This document shows positions 23,520-35,220 of a stretch of 64,000 nt of DNA, in pieces. A program made the translations under genes and the position numbers. The stretch's first letter is position 1. Each line of letters begins with the position of its first letter. The DNA comes from Prinia subflava (taxonomy: Eukaryota > Chordata > Aves > Passeriformes > Cisticolidae), in the NCBI RefSeq assembly GCF_021018805.1, contig NC_086258.1, positions 13,055,936-13,119,935 of the forward strand. Reading direction: 5' to 3'. The notes beneath the pieces were generated by a model that was given only the letters and a program-made list of their open reading frames with translations, had not been told where the DNA came from and ran no database searches.

Positions 23520-26500
23520 TGTGCTGCTGCAGTGGAGAATCCAGGGATTTATGGCAAAGGTTGGGGTTGCAACCAACACCCAGCTGGCAGCTTCAGCAGA
23601 GCCAAATTTTCAAACTGTTGTTCCAGGAGCTGAGTCTGCCACGGTTTCATTAGGCTGTTATCCAGCTCTTCTGGGAATAAAAACCTCCTCAACAACAGCA
23701 AAAACCCTCTCCAAACCTGGATCATGTGGAGAGCCTGGTGTGCTGAAGCGATGGGGTTCAGCTTTATTTCCTGGTTCTGTCCCTGTCACCCTCTCAGGAG
23801 GCAAAGAGGGGACCAAGGGCTGATGTTTTCCATCCCCTGATGGAGTTCTGAGCCTGGGGAAGGTTCTGGGACAATTTTGGCAACAAAACCATGAGAAATC
23901 CAGAATGCCTCTGATGAAAGTAGAACGCTGACTGCTCCATTCTCAGCAGCCCATTTGTTTTGAGCCTCTGGGCCAAAGATGCAGCTCTTATTTCTGAAAA
24001 AATCAGAGTTACATCAAGTAAACCTTTGTCAATAGTTTTCAGGAGATTCTGGAGGGTTTATTGAGAGCCCTGAGTGTGGCTCAGAATGTCACAGATCCAT
24101 GGCTGGGCTGGTTTAAAGAGATAAAAACTCCTCTCAGGCTGAGCTGACACTTTCACACAGCCCTGGGTGAGAGCTGAACCCAATCCTGTTTATCCTGTGC
24201 TGATTAAACACCCTCTGCCTCTGGGATTTGTGCAGCTCTTAAAATCCAACTTTTCATGCTCAGAGTTGTCTGGGGGACACCCCTGTCCCTGGATTTGGAC
24301 ATTTCCAGCCCTCCTGAGCTCCTGTTACCACGAGGGGAGGGGAATCCCTCTGGAGAGGGATTCATCCCACCTTGAAATCGGTGTCAGACATGGGGAAAGG
24401 ATTGTTTCTCTGGATGCTCAACCAAATTATCACACACCAGCTCAGTCCAACCAAATTCCTGCTCACTTCTCCAAGTGCCACACCCAGCTCCCTCCGGGTG
24501 TCTGCTGCCCTCCCACCCAAACCCCTGGTGCTGCTCTCCAGGAAAAGTGGGCACCTGCCAGCAGAGAAATGTGAAAATTCACCCAACTCCACTGGACTTC
24601 CATGAGGGCTCCCCGTATTTCGCTGTCTGCCCATCTCTGTTACCTCAGATAAATCAGGTCAGGCAGGGAGTGTGGCCCATGTGCTAAAGCCATCAGGGGA
24701 TGATGTCATGGCCAAAACGAGTCCTCTTTGAGGAGTTTAAAAGGTAATTGAAAGGTTATTTTTTTTAGAAGTTCACTGCATTTTTTTTTTTAATGGGAAG
24801 TAAATGAGATTCAGGTCATATTCAGGCAAGCTCAGGGTGAAGTCATGGGGTGAAGAGAGGGAAGATGGAGTTGAAGATTAATTTGATTAGGATTTCTTAA
24901 GATAATATTTGATTTTATGAGGGGTTTAAAAGCAGCAAGGTCCATTTACTAAATCTGAGCTGTTCATCAATTTTTTTTTTCAGGCTGCACAGAAAGGTGC
25001 AGAGCTTTGCTTGGAGTTAGATGGCCACAAGTGGAGAAAAATTAACACCAGTTACAATAAGAATCTGGAAACTGTTAACAGAAAAAAATGGATTTGATTA
25101 AAGGCAGAGTTGAAGATTCTCTGATTTCCCTGTGATTTCCTGAATTTTTGTAACATACCAACTTTTACCTGGGGTGAACGCTGCGAGTTTTAATTCTACT
25201 GCAACAAATAAATTGAAAAATCTACAGGAAGGAAACAATTCCTTGCCATACTCCTGGTTTCCAGGACAAAGGTACTGAAGGCAGAGATTGATTTATTTAT
25301 CTTGTTGCTCTCAAATAAACTTGAAACTTTGACTGAAAGAGGAAATAATGTGGATTCAAAGGATAAAATCCCAGAATGGGCAGGCACAAATTCCTTCAAG
25401 GATAACCTCGAAGGAGGCAGGGTAAGATCCAGCTCCCAAGCCCTGGCTGAGGGTGTAGGACTTTGGAAATGTCCTACAAAAAAGGGAATTCTGAACTACA
25501 GAACCTCACCTGGGTTCTTGGGGAGTAATTGTTTTGATTTTGAGAATCAAACAGAATTCTGCAGGCTGTCCTAGCTCTGGGCAACCCCTCAGTGTCACAT
25601 AAATTCAAAGATGAGGCAAAAAAGGAAGGGAAAAAAACCCTCCTGGGGTATTTTTCTGTTTGCAGTTTCTCAGTGCATCCCCAAGGGTGGCAGGGACATT
25701 AAATATCCATCACACCGTCCCAGGAATGTGTTTGTGCTGGAATTTGGGGGGTCCCAGCATCTCCCCTGGTGTCTGGCAGGGATCCCCGGGTGCCTGGAGT
25801 GGGGATCCTCTCCCTGATCTTTCCTTTAAAGCTGTGACAAGGGATGGGCAGCTGGAACCTGCAGGAACAACAACTGATCCTGGCTCCGAGGACAATTTGT
25901 GCCTCTTGCAACCTGCAAGGGCTTTCCCCAGTCAGGAAGAGCAAACAGGAGATTTCCAAGGGGAAAAAATAGGGAAAATTGGAGGGGAAAAGAAACGAAT
26001 GAACCTCCCCAAAGCAGCCTGGCTTCTCTCCCTGCAGAGAGCCCCGGACCAGGGTGATGCCCACAGCAAAAAGGCTGAGGGGGATTTAAACCCAGTGGGT
26101 TTTCTCCTTAATTCACCACTTATTTGTGGCCCCCTGGCCCTGCTGGAGGTGCTGAGGTGGCTGTGACCCCCAGGCACGTTCTCTTCCAGCAGGAATGTTC
26201 CTGGTGCAGCTCCTGCTCCCTCCTCCTTCCCTGGACTTTGGCCGCCAGCCCAGCCCAGCCGTCATCCCAGAGTCACACAGACGTTGTTTTCCTCCCTCTC
26301 TTCCAGGAGCTTTCCTTGCCCTGCCACCTTATCAAAGGCTCAGTATTTAACCAGCTTAGGCTTGATCCAGCTTGTTTGGGCAGGCTTGGCCCCAGCCCAG
26401 CCCTGCAGGCAGCTCAGAGCAGAGCGAGCCCCAGGCTGGGGCTGGCATCTCCTCCAGCAGCACTGGGTGCAGGAGTGGCGTGTCCAGAGCCTATGGACAA

Positions 26501-26594
26501 CCCCCTGGAACACTGGGATTCACCCCCAGACCCTCTGAGCCACGGCCCCACCTCCCTCACAGGGAAGGGTTTATTCCCAAATCCCAGCCAAGCC
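23520..26594. other. Unique non-coding DNA
   Basis: No element or gene is recognised. There are poly-T runs near 24779-24792 and 24970-24981. The frames at 25660-26166 and 26124-26597 are proline/serine-rich and overlap on both strands without domain signatures. Confidence 0.5.
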
Positions 26595-26805
26595 TAAGTG
26601 TGAAGCCATTCCCCTCATCCTGGCACTGCATGTCCTCATAAAATCTTATCAAATCTTATCAAATCTTATCAAATCTTTTCAAATCTTATCAAATCCTATA
26701 AAATCTTATCAAATCTCTCCCCATCTTTCTTTCAGGCTCTCTTCAGACCCCGGAAGGCCCTGATTGGGTCACCCCAAATCCTTCTCTTCTCCAGGTTGAA
26801 TTTTG
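26595..26805 (-). mobile_element. CR1 LINE fragment interrupted by a decamer array
   Basis: The plus strand shows AAGCCATTCCCCTCATCCTG and CACTGCATGTCCTC, then after the array CTCCCCATCTTTCTTTCAGG, GGAAGGCCCTGATTGGGTC and CCTTCTCTTCTCCAGGTTGA. These are consecutive parts of CR1 in reverse-complement orientation, slightly more internal than the other copies. Similarity fades after about 26805. Confidence 0.85.
26641..26716. repeat. (AAATCTTATC)n decamer array inside CR1
   Basis: Seven full decamers and a part-unit lie exactly between the CR1 phrases ending GTCCTCATA and starting CTCCCCATC. One unit reads AAATCTTTTC and one AAATCCTATA. The position replaces the short CR1 stretch normally found there, so the array probably grew from it. 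Confidence 0.93.
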
Positions 26806-28209
26806 CTGTTGTGATCTCCTCAAGGGTGTTTGGATTCCCCATCCTCTGCTGCACACACATCCCATCACTGTGAATAACAATGCAATTATTAAGTAAATGT
26901 TTCTTTTTTGAAAGGAGATGGGGATATAATCTGTGAAAAGAAGAAGCTCCATCTCCCAAACCAGGAGCTGCATTCCTAAAGAAGCAATTCTTATTAATTC
27001 TCCCTCACCCACAGCACTGAGAAGCACCTGAATGTGGACAGAACAGCACTTTTCTCTCAGGTAAGAAAAAAAATCACCTAAAACTTAATTTATAGCATAT
27101 TTTTCTTCAATCCATGATGGTCCAAATAGGCTTGGTCTTAATTCCTCTTAGGGCTGGGAAGGGAGTTCAGGAAAACAGCTGGATGTCTCCAGATTAAACA
27201 TGGGTGGAAGTCTGCAGTGAATTGAGTTGGCCCTGGGACGGTTTTGCTCATCCTCGCTCCTGTGAAAATATTTGCAGTGTGACTTTGGGGCCAAGTGAGC
27301 ACTGCCTGTGTTTGTCCATGGCCGTGAGGAATGTTTGGAGGAGAATTTTGGAAAAGGGCTCTGCATGGTGGGGATCAGTGTCATTTCAGCCTCGCCATAA
27401 TTAAATACCAGCAGCAATCAGCAAACAACAACCAGAAAGTGAGCTTAGATAAAAAACGCCTCCAGAGAAAAAACAGCTACCACAAGGATTTATAACATTT
27501 GGAAAGTGCAAATCACACTTTTATCTCTTTTCCTCCACCTCCAAAAATGCTCCATGGGCTTGCAGGATTTCTCCTGCAGCAGCCTGTGGTGGGAAATGGG
27601 ACTGATCAACTCTAGAAGTTTTTAGCAACCCAAATCCCATATTTAGGTGTCCAGGAAGCCCAAAAACTCTTTGGTGACTGTTGCACTGTGAGAATTCCTG
27701 GAGCATCTGCTGCCCAAGGAATTGGGATGCTCAGGGGTCTCTCCCTCCTGTGGGTTTGGCTCCCAGGAGGGCTGCAGGCAGCACTGAAGGATTTATTGTC
27801 GTGGGTGGGTGATGCTGTTCTTGTTCTTTGAGGGCAGAAACGCAGGGACAGGGGAAATCAAACCAGAAAAAAAATTAGGAAGGTGGAATGGGAAAGAAAG
27901 GAATAATTGGAATCCACGATTTGGGAAACAGCACAACGACAGGCAGAAATAAAGGAGGCCTGGAGCTTTGTAGGATTGTCTGAGCTCATTGGAGGAGCAC
28001 CACCAGGAGCTTTGTGGCTCCAGGAATTCTCCTGCAGCTTTTGTTGTCTGTCCCAGCCCCTGGTGTGGGGATTTGTCCTGCTGGCAGCGCTGGCAGCCTT
28101 GGCAGAGGGATTCTTTCATCTGTGGGCCAGGCAGGGCACAGGGCAGTGCCCAGCCCTGCTGAAGGGTTTTCTCTTCCCAGCCGAGGAACAATTTATAGGT
28201 TAATCAATT
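26806..28209. other. Unique non-coding DNA
   Basis: About 1.4 kb with no recognisable gene, array or element. The frames at 27793-28191 (minus) and 27907-28203 (plus) occupy the same bases and neither has a domain. Confidence 0.5.
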
Positions 28210-28316
28210 GTTACCGTGTTCATTAACTGTTAAATGTTACCATGTTTGTTAATTGTAAAATGTTACCATGTTCTGTTTATTGTTAAATGTTACCATGTTC
28301 TGTTAATTGTTAAATG
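28210..28316. repeat. 26/27-bp minisatellite, four copies
   Basis: Units begin GTTACCATGTT and end TTGTTAAAT, two of 26 bp and two of 27 bp. The array is directly upstream of the LTR-like element and may belong to its 5' part; tandem subrepeats near an LTR start are a plausible alternative reading. Confidence 0.88.
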
Positions 28317-28349
28317 TGAATCATAATGTTGTTAATTACCCTATCAATA

Positions 28350-28797
28350 GTTCCTTACTTGTGTCCTTTTTGTTATTTGTTGGGTATTCTCTCTGCTGCT
28401 CCCCAAAATGGTGCACAATATGCAAATGAAGGGACGCTAAGGACACTGGGTGCTGCTCAGAGATAAAAAAACCCCTGAGATAATGAGCCAGGACAAAATC
28501 CAAGACTGGAAATGGCACCAGACTGGAGAGGACAAGACCATCAGCCAAAGGAACTCCACCATGTCGGCGTGAGCTCAACATTTCTCCATCTGCAGGACAC
28601 CCCCAGACAAAGAGCCCAAAATTGGGGTTTGCAGGGACGGTTGTGAGGACAGCAGCCCCATCTCAGCTGCCACCTCCTCCCTGACATCACTGAGGGGAGC
28701 AGCACTGGTGTGCACAACCCCACGGGCCACACCCAGAGCTGAATTTTTAATAAAGACATTAAAAAAGAGCAGGTCTCCTTGCCCCTTTATTTCACCA
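28350..28797 (+). mobile_element. LTR-like element (probable solo LTR of an avian endogenous retrovirus)
   Basis: The order of signals suits a retroviral LTR. There is an octamer ATGCAAAT at 28420-28427, then a TATA-like AGATAAAAAAACC at 28461-28473 about 35 bp downstream, a GC-rich middle, and AATAAA at 28749-28754 followed by a T/G-rich TCTCCTTGCCCCTTTATTTC tail. No primer-binding site, gag or pol frame is seen, so it would be a solo LTR. Exact ends and target-site duplication were not resolved, and family assignment is from general resemblance only. Confidence 0.6.
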
Positions 28798-30008
28798 TGG
28801 ACAGAGTGTAAGAAAGAGGCAAAAATCTGTCATTTCTCCTAGTGCAGCTCACAAGCAATCTGTGAGTTGCCGTATGAAGCTTTTGAGTATTTTGAGAAGT
28901 ATTTTGAGTTTTGAGAATTTTGAGAAGTTCCTTGAACACAACAAAGCCTTTCCACACTAAGACACCGGCCCACGCGATTTTTGGGGCAGCCTGCTGTGCC
29001 ACAAACCTTCCAGAACTCATCCAATGCCCCCCTCTCCTGGGATGGCCTGAGCAGAGCAGGGGCTCACCCCATCCCTGCCAGCACCTGTCCCATTGTCCCT
29101 TTCCCATGGACCACCCAGCTGAAAGCACCCTGGAATCCCAAAGTTTGCCATCTTTCCACATTGTTTGGGATTTGGGGTTGTGTTGGGGTTTTTTTCCTGA
29201 TACAAATAAACTGTGACAGGCTCACATGGGGAGTGACTGAGTCAAATCAAACCCATTTTCGTGTTCCAGTATAAGCTGGCTGGACTCGTTTACACTAATT
29301 AGAACTAATTATGTGCCTGCTAAACTGGTAGCTTTGATTGTGGGAGGTGCAGGCACTGAATCACTTCATGCTTTTTTTTCACTTGGAGAGCGCCTGAAAT
29401 CTGCTTTATCTGCCAGGCAAAATGGCCTGAAAATGATAAAATCTCCACGAGCTCAGCCCTCGCAGGCACGGAAAATCCACTCAGCTCCCCTCAAACTCCA
29501 CAAAGTTCAGTTCAGTGTTTTGGTTTTCAGCGTTTTGGTGCCGGGAGGAGCCTGTGGGTTCATTTGGAGCAGGACACAATGAGGGAGATGACAAAAAACG
29601 ATGGCAACCAGCAGGGAGGGCTGGGCAGCGACGCCAGGGTTGTGTTTTGGGAGCGCTGAGCAGAGCCTGAAGCGGCTCCGTGGGGAGCTGGGACATTCAG
29701 AGAGAGGAGAAATCATTAACGGGAGACTTTTGTCTGTTGGATCCTCCAGGAATGAAAGGAGGGCATCGTGCAAAGAGCCTCGTGTGACGGCACCCACCGG
29801 GCACAGCTGCTCCTGCTGGAGCTTCCAGGGAGCTCCCCAGGCACACAAAATCCAGGAGATCCCCAAAAACTGCTTCAGTCACTAAAGGGGTGGGAAACGT
29901 CTTCCAGGAACCCTTGAGAAAAACGTCCCTGGGATGGTCTGGAAAAAAAACAACTCCTGTGGCCTCAGGCATTGGGATAAACAGCAGCTCTGTGGCCTGA
30001 GTTCCATG
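28798..30008. other. Non-coding DNA downstream of the LTR-like element
   Basis: A short run of TTTTGAG-type repeats lies at about 28878-28930, and another AATAAA occurs near 29206 (ACAAATAAACTG). Nothing resembling retroviral internal sequence or a host exon was recognised. Confidence 0.45.
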
Positions 30009-30571
30009 GAAAGGGAAAAAGGGAAAAAAGGAAAAAGGGAAAAAGGGAAAAAGGGAAAAAGGGAAAAAGGGAAAAAGGGAAAAAGGGAAAAAGGGAAAAA
30101 GGGAAAAAGGGAAAAAGGGAAAAAGGGAAAAAGGGAAAAAGGGAAAGGGGAAAGGGAAAATTGGAAAGGGGAAAGGGAAAGGGGAAAGGGGAAAGGAGAA
30201 AGGAGAAAGGGGAAGGGAAAGGGAAAGGGAAAGGGAAAGGGAAAGGGAAAGGGAAAGGGAAAAAGGGAAAAGGGAAAAGGGAAAAAGGGAAAAAGGGAAA
30301 AAGGGAAAGGGAAGGGAAAAGGGAAAGGGAAGGGAAAAGGGAAAGGGAAGGGAAAAGGGAAAGGGAAAGGGAAAGGGAAAGGGAAAGGGAAAGGGAAAGG
30401 GAAAGGGAAAGGGAAAAGGGAAAAGGGAAAGGGAAAGGGAAAGGGAAAGGGAAAGGGAAAGGGAAAGGGAAAGGGAAAGGGAAAGGGAAAGGGAAAGGGA
30501 AAGGGAAAGGGAAAAGGGAAAAGGGAAAGGGAAAAGGGAAAAGGGAAAAGGGAAAAGGGAAAAGGGGAAGG
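30009..30571. repeat. (GGGAAA)n / (GGGAAAAA)n polypurine array, 563 bp
   Basis: The plus strand is essentially all G and A. The left part is built of GGGAAAAA octamers, the middle and right mainly of GGGAAA hexamers with GGGAAAA and GGGGAAA variants. Regular G-triplets make G-quadruplex formation possible on the plus strand, and the purine strand's mirror symmetry also permits triplex DNA. Frames of lysine/glycine/arginine repeats (plus) or phenylalanine/proline/serine repeats (minus, up to 299 codons) are artefacts. Confidence 0.97.
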
Positions 30572-32784
30572 AATACGTGGAAGAGGGGGAGACCAAGGAA
30601 AGGGAAAATGGCTCTCGGGTGTCACATCACCCTGGGGACACTGACTCGGTGTCAATGTTCACTCAGCCATTCCAAAGGGAAAACTCACCCGGAGCTCCCC
30701 AGCCGTGCCCAGCTCCCCCAGCCCAGGGGCTCTGCTTCCCTTTGGCTCTCTCCTCCTGAGAAGGGATCTGATCATTCTTCCGTGTGAAAGTGGCTCCTGA
30801 AGCACCTCTGAGCTCCCAGGATGCAGCTCCCAGCTCTCCCCGGTTCCCCAGCTGGGCAGTTTGGGCTCTCCAGCTTTTCCAGGGTGATGTCAGAGCAGGA
30901 TTTCAGTGAAATCCTGATTGTTTGGCTCGCACTCGGTGGAACATGTGCTCCCTCGTTGCTGTCTGACTGTTTTTATTAGCTCAGCTACATCTTTTTTTGT
31001 TAGCTCAGAGGATCTGTGGTTCCTGGGGAGCACTCGCATTCCAGACTGCAATATTTTACTCTGGTTTTAAGCTTGAAAATGGGTTTTATTTTCCCCTTCC
31101 AACCGATATTTAAAAAAAAAAAAAATCAGTTTTGGTGTAAATCTGGATGAAACCATCCAGGTCCCATCACCAGCACCCTGTTGGAACGAGGAGTGGAGGT
31201 TCCATGGCTTTGTCCAGGGGGCTGATTGCCACTGACTCATCAGTGAGAAGGGATCTGGACAAGGCCTCAGGATCAGCTGAGAGAAATAAAATCATGTTAA
31301 TTCACAAATCTTCACATTCCTGAGGTGTATCCATGGCTCTGTCAGGTTTTTTTTTTCACCCTGTGAGTTTTTTTGTGTCCACACTCCAGGCTGGAGCCCA
31401 CGGGGCAGGTTCCCAGTGAAACCAAAGCAGGGAAATTATAAAGTTGTTATTAAGGGCCACATTTTCCAGAATAGAAGCTGCAGGGAAAGCAACCCCAGCG
31501 CAGCTCTGGCCGTGTAATTAGGGAGCAGACAGAGCTCTCAGTCACGCTGCATTTGTGATGTGGGGCTGGTGCAGAGCTGGCAGGACACCCAGGGAAAACA
31601 GGATGACTGTGCAGATTCCTGCATGGAATAAATCCTGAATATCCCTGCAGGAAAAGATACCCATGCTGATTGAGGATGCAGGGCTTGCCCATAATGTGGG
31701 GTTCAATTTGCAATCTGAAAACAATCTCAGCTCCTAACGAGGCATTTCAGATCTTCATTTCTTGGAGGGTTTGACCCGACTCATACAAAACTCTGAAATC
31801 CAATTTTTAATCAGCAGTTTCTCTCACAGCCCGCTGGTCAGGCTGGCAATCTCATCAGAACAGGATTTCTTGTGAGATTTCCAATTGCTGATGGCAGAAA
31901 ACCCCACAAGAAAGGAGCAGCTTTATCCCAGCAGATTTTTCAGAGCCGTGCAAAGCCAGGCAGTGAAACACAGGGAAGGTTTTTTTGGGGTTCTTTTTAA
32001 CATTATCAGATCTCTTTGCGGTCCCGAGCTGATGAGGAGTTGTCATTTCTCAGCAGCTCAGGCTGATTTCTCATTCACAGGATGAGATTTCTTTGTGCTG
32101 AGCAGATCCTGCCTTGCCAAAATCGGTGCTGGGGAGGGCTCCACACAATCCCCAGCCGTGGAGAAAGAAACCCCAAATGCAAACAGAGCTCAGCTCACCC
32201 TGCTATTAGTGGTTAAAAGGGGAGCAGCTGCAGTGCCGGAGCCTGATGTGGTCCCACTCGCTGCTGGAGAGGGTTAATTTTATATTTCGTTATTTTTATT
32301 TGTAATAGCAAAGAGTAAAGAGCAGCTTGGAGCTTTCTCTTCTGGCAGAGAAATCCCGAAGATCTTTAGTGCCCTCTACAGCCGCTCTGGATCCCTTCTC
32401 ACCCTCCAGGCTCCTCTCGGTGCCTCTCCCTGCATCCTGCGATGTGCAGCGCTTTAAAGGCGCCCTCAGCACGGATTAATCACCAGCCTTAATGAGCAAC
32501 CCCAGCTTTTCCCTTGCTGATGTAGTTGAGTGCTCTTTGGTGAGAGGATGTCCCCAGCACAGCCTGTGCCACCAGCTCGTGTCACCCCCAGCCCAGCTCT
32601 GCATCCCCCCAGAAATGCAGCAGAAGGCAAAATTCTGCTCCCTGTGCTCTCAGCTCATCTCTGCTGCCCCTGGCTGTGGGGGGCTCATGGAAAAGCCCTG
32701 AGGAGCCAAAAATGCTCTGCAGGCTCGGGGGTCTGCCCTGGGGGCTCACAGAGCACACCCAGGGAGGGGCTGGGTTGGAAGGAC
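30572..32784. other. Unique non-coding DNA
   Basis: No gene is recognised in about 2.2 kb. A poly-A run occurs at about 31113-31125 and a poly-T near 31349-31357. No conserved frame was found. Confidence 0.5.
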
Positions 32785-33170
32785 CAGCTCCTTCCAGCTC
32801 CTTCCAGCTCCTTCCAGCTCCTTCCAGCTCCTTCCAGCTCCTTCCAGCTCCTTCCAGCTCCTTCCAGCCCCTTCCAGCCCCTTCCAGCCCCTTCCAGCTC
32901 CTTCCAGCTCCTTCCAGCCCCTTCCAGCTCCTTCCAGCCCCTTCCAGCTCCTTCCAGCTCCTTCCAGCTCCTTCCAGCTCCTTCCAGCTCCTTCCAGCCC
33001 CCTCCAGCTCCTTCCAGCTCCTTCCAGCTCCTTCCAGCTCCTTCCAGCCCCTTCCAGCCCCTTCCAGCCCCTTCCAGCCCCCTCCAGCCCCTTCCAGCTC
33101 CTTCCAGCCCCTTCCAGCCCCTTCCAGCCCCTTCCAGCTCCTTCCAGCCCCTTCCAGCTCCTTCCAGTCC
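32785..33170. repeat. 10-bp minisatellite, ~38 units
   Basis: Units are CTTCCAGCTC or CTTCCAGCCC, a two-letter mixture, with rare CCTCCAGCCC. Length is kept at exactly 10 bp. The left flank GGGCTGGGTTGGAAGGACCAG resembles the reverse-complement start of a CR1 tail, so this array may also be CR1-seeded (weak). Frames of PAPSSSFQLL type are produced by the repeat. Confidence 0.96.
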
Positions 33171-33346
33171 CAGACTGGGGTAAGGGACACTTGGGCTGGT
33201 TCAGAGAACAGAAATTAAAGCAAGGAGCAGTTTCCATGGCCAAGGGCTGGAAGCTCTTTGCAGATTGCGAGCCTGACAGAGCTCTTGGGTCAGGGAAAAT
33301 TGGGATGGAGCTGTGCTGGGAGTGGGATTATCCTGAGCCCAAAGAG

Positions 33347-33656
33347 CTGAAACATCATTTCAGCCCCATTCTCCTGAGCTTTCCAGAGCTAAAATATCAT
33401 TTCAGCCCCACTGCCCTGAGATTTCCAGGGCTAACACATCATTTCATTCACTTTCTCCTGAGTTTTCCAGAGATAAAACATCATTTCATCCAGCATTTCA
33501 TCCCTCTTCTCTTGAGCTTTCCAGAGCTAAAATATAATTTCATCCACATTCTCCTCACCTGCCACAGCTAAAACATCATTTCATCCCTCTTCTCCTGAGC
33601 TTTCCAGACCTAATTCATGCCCATTCTCCTGACTTGCCATAGGTAAAATATCATTT
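33347..33656. repeat. 42-bp minisatellite, about 7 diverged copies
   Basis: Units start CTAAAATATCATTTCA and contain TTCTCCTGAG and TTTCCAGAG. The first three units are each 42 bp; later ones carry small insertions or deletions. It lies about 180 bp from the 10-bp array but shares no unit with it. Confidence 0.88.
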
Positions 33657-34604
33657 TTTTTCCCATCCCAAGGAACTCCTGGATTGAGGGGAAATTTTCC
33701 ATTTGTAACAGGGGAACATCATCCTTTGACTGCTCCACTGCTGGAATAAAATCCCCAAAAATCTCCCATGGCAGAGAAGTTCAGAGAGAGGAGCTGAGAC
33801 ACCTCAGCAGAAACTCCATGGGCTGAGGGACTGCTAAACCCTAAATAATATCAAATATTTCATTTACAGCTGGTGAATGACCCCCAGATTTTAGGGAGCA
33901 GCCCCTTCCTCGGCAGATGAATGAAAATGCCAGAAATAATCCCTGGGAACTCCCAGACATTTCAGCAAATCCTGGTGCTCCAAATGGCAAAACCCCTTTT
34001 GTTCCATTACGTTTCACCCTCTCTTCTCACTTTTACAGTTTCCTGGAAAACCAAATTATTTATTTATTGGAGGAGACGGAGGCAAAAATTTAAAAATTTT
34101 CAATTGAAAATATTATTTTCCCTGTGGTGCTTTCATTTCAAAGCCCAGTTTGATTTTGTGTGCGTGGATATGAAATAAAGCCTTGAAATGAAAACCTGTG
34201 TTTCATTTTGAAATGTCAGCCTGGGCAACATTTTCAATGCAGAGATGGGACTTTATTTGTTTAAAATTATTTAAATGAGATTTCCTTGCTGCATTTTAAG
34301 CACTTCAATTTTTCATCACCTTGTTTCTCTCATTGCTGACTCTTCCCTCCTCCTCTTCCCTCTGCTCATTCTTTTTTATGTGCAAAACTGGCAAAAATGT
34401 GGTAAAAATAATTCCCATCCCTGTTTTAGTTTTTTTTTTCCAGACAGTATCATGTTGAATATTTTCTTTGCCTATAAAGGAGCGACAAGTGGGGAAAAGG
34501 GAATAATTCAAAATTTTTCATGTTTTCTCACTTTTTCACTTTCTACTCTCCAGAATGATGAACTTTGCACTGAAAAAATAGGAGGGGTGAGGGAGGCATT
34601 CCTA
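33657..34604. other. AT-rich unique non-coding DNA
   Basis: No gene or element is recognised. A poly-T occurs near 34430-34440. The longest plus-strand frame at 34275-34817 runs into the next array and has no domain. Confidence 0.5.
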
Positions 34605-35220
34605 AAATCAGGATATTCCCAGCTGGGATCCCTACTCCCAGGTTTATACCAGGTTTATCCCAGGACATTTCCATTTTACAGCTGGAATATAACCAGTCCT
34701 TACTCCCAGATTTGCACCAGGATATTTCCAATTGAGATCCTGAACATAACCAGTCCCTACTCACAGCTTTACTCCAGGTTTACTCCAGGATATTTCCAGT
34801 TGGGAGCTGGAATATAACCAGTCCCTATTCCCAGGTTTACTCCAGGATATTTGCAGGATATTTGCAGTTGGGATCCTGAACATAACCAGTCACTACTCAC
34901 AGGTTTACTCCTGGTTTTTACAAGGATTGGAAATGGAATATAACCAGTTCCTATTCCCAGGTTTACACCAGGTTTACTCCAGGATATTTTCAGTTGGGAT
35001 CTGGAATACAACCAGTCCCTCTTTCCAGGTTTACTCCAGATTTACTCCAAGATATTTCCAGTTTGGAGCTGGAATATAACCAGTTCCTATTCCCAGCTTT
35101 ACTCCAGGTTTACTCCAGAATATTTCCGGTTGGGATCCTGAACATAACCAGTCCCTACTCCCACCTTTACTCCAGGGTATTTCCAGTTTGGACTGGAATA
35201 TAACCAGTCCCTACTCCTGG
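34605..35220. repeat. ~67-bp minisatellite with irregular units
   Basis: Units contain CATAACCAGTCCCTACTC, a CAGGTTTACTCCAGG phrase (often doubled) and GGATATTTCCAGTTGGGA. Periods range from about 57 to 70 bp because the TTTACTCCAGG sub-phrase is gained or lost, giving a two-level repeat. About nine copies are seen. Confidence 0.9.

Noticed and set aside
30009..30571. Interstitial telomere repeat
   Set aside because: The vertebrate telomere unit is TTAGGG; this array is GGGAAA/GGGAAAAA without TTAGGG.
29697..30787. Lysine/glycine-rich and phenylalanine/proline/serine-rich frames
   Set aside because: Pure translations of the GGGAAA-type array; not basic or structural proteins.
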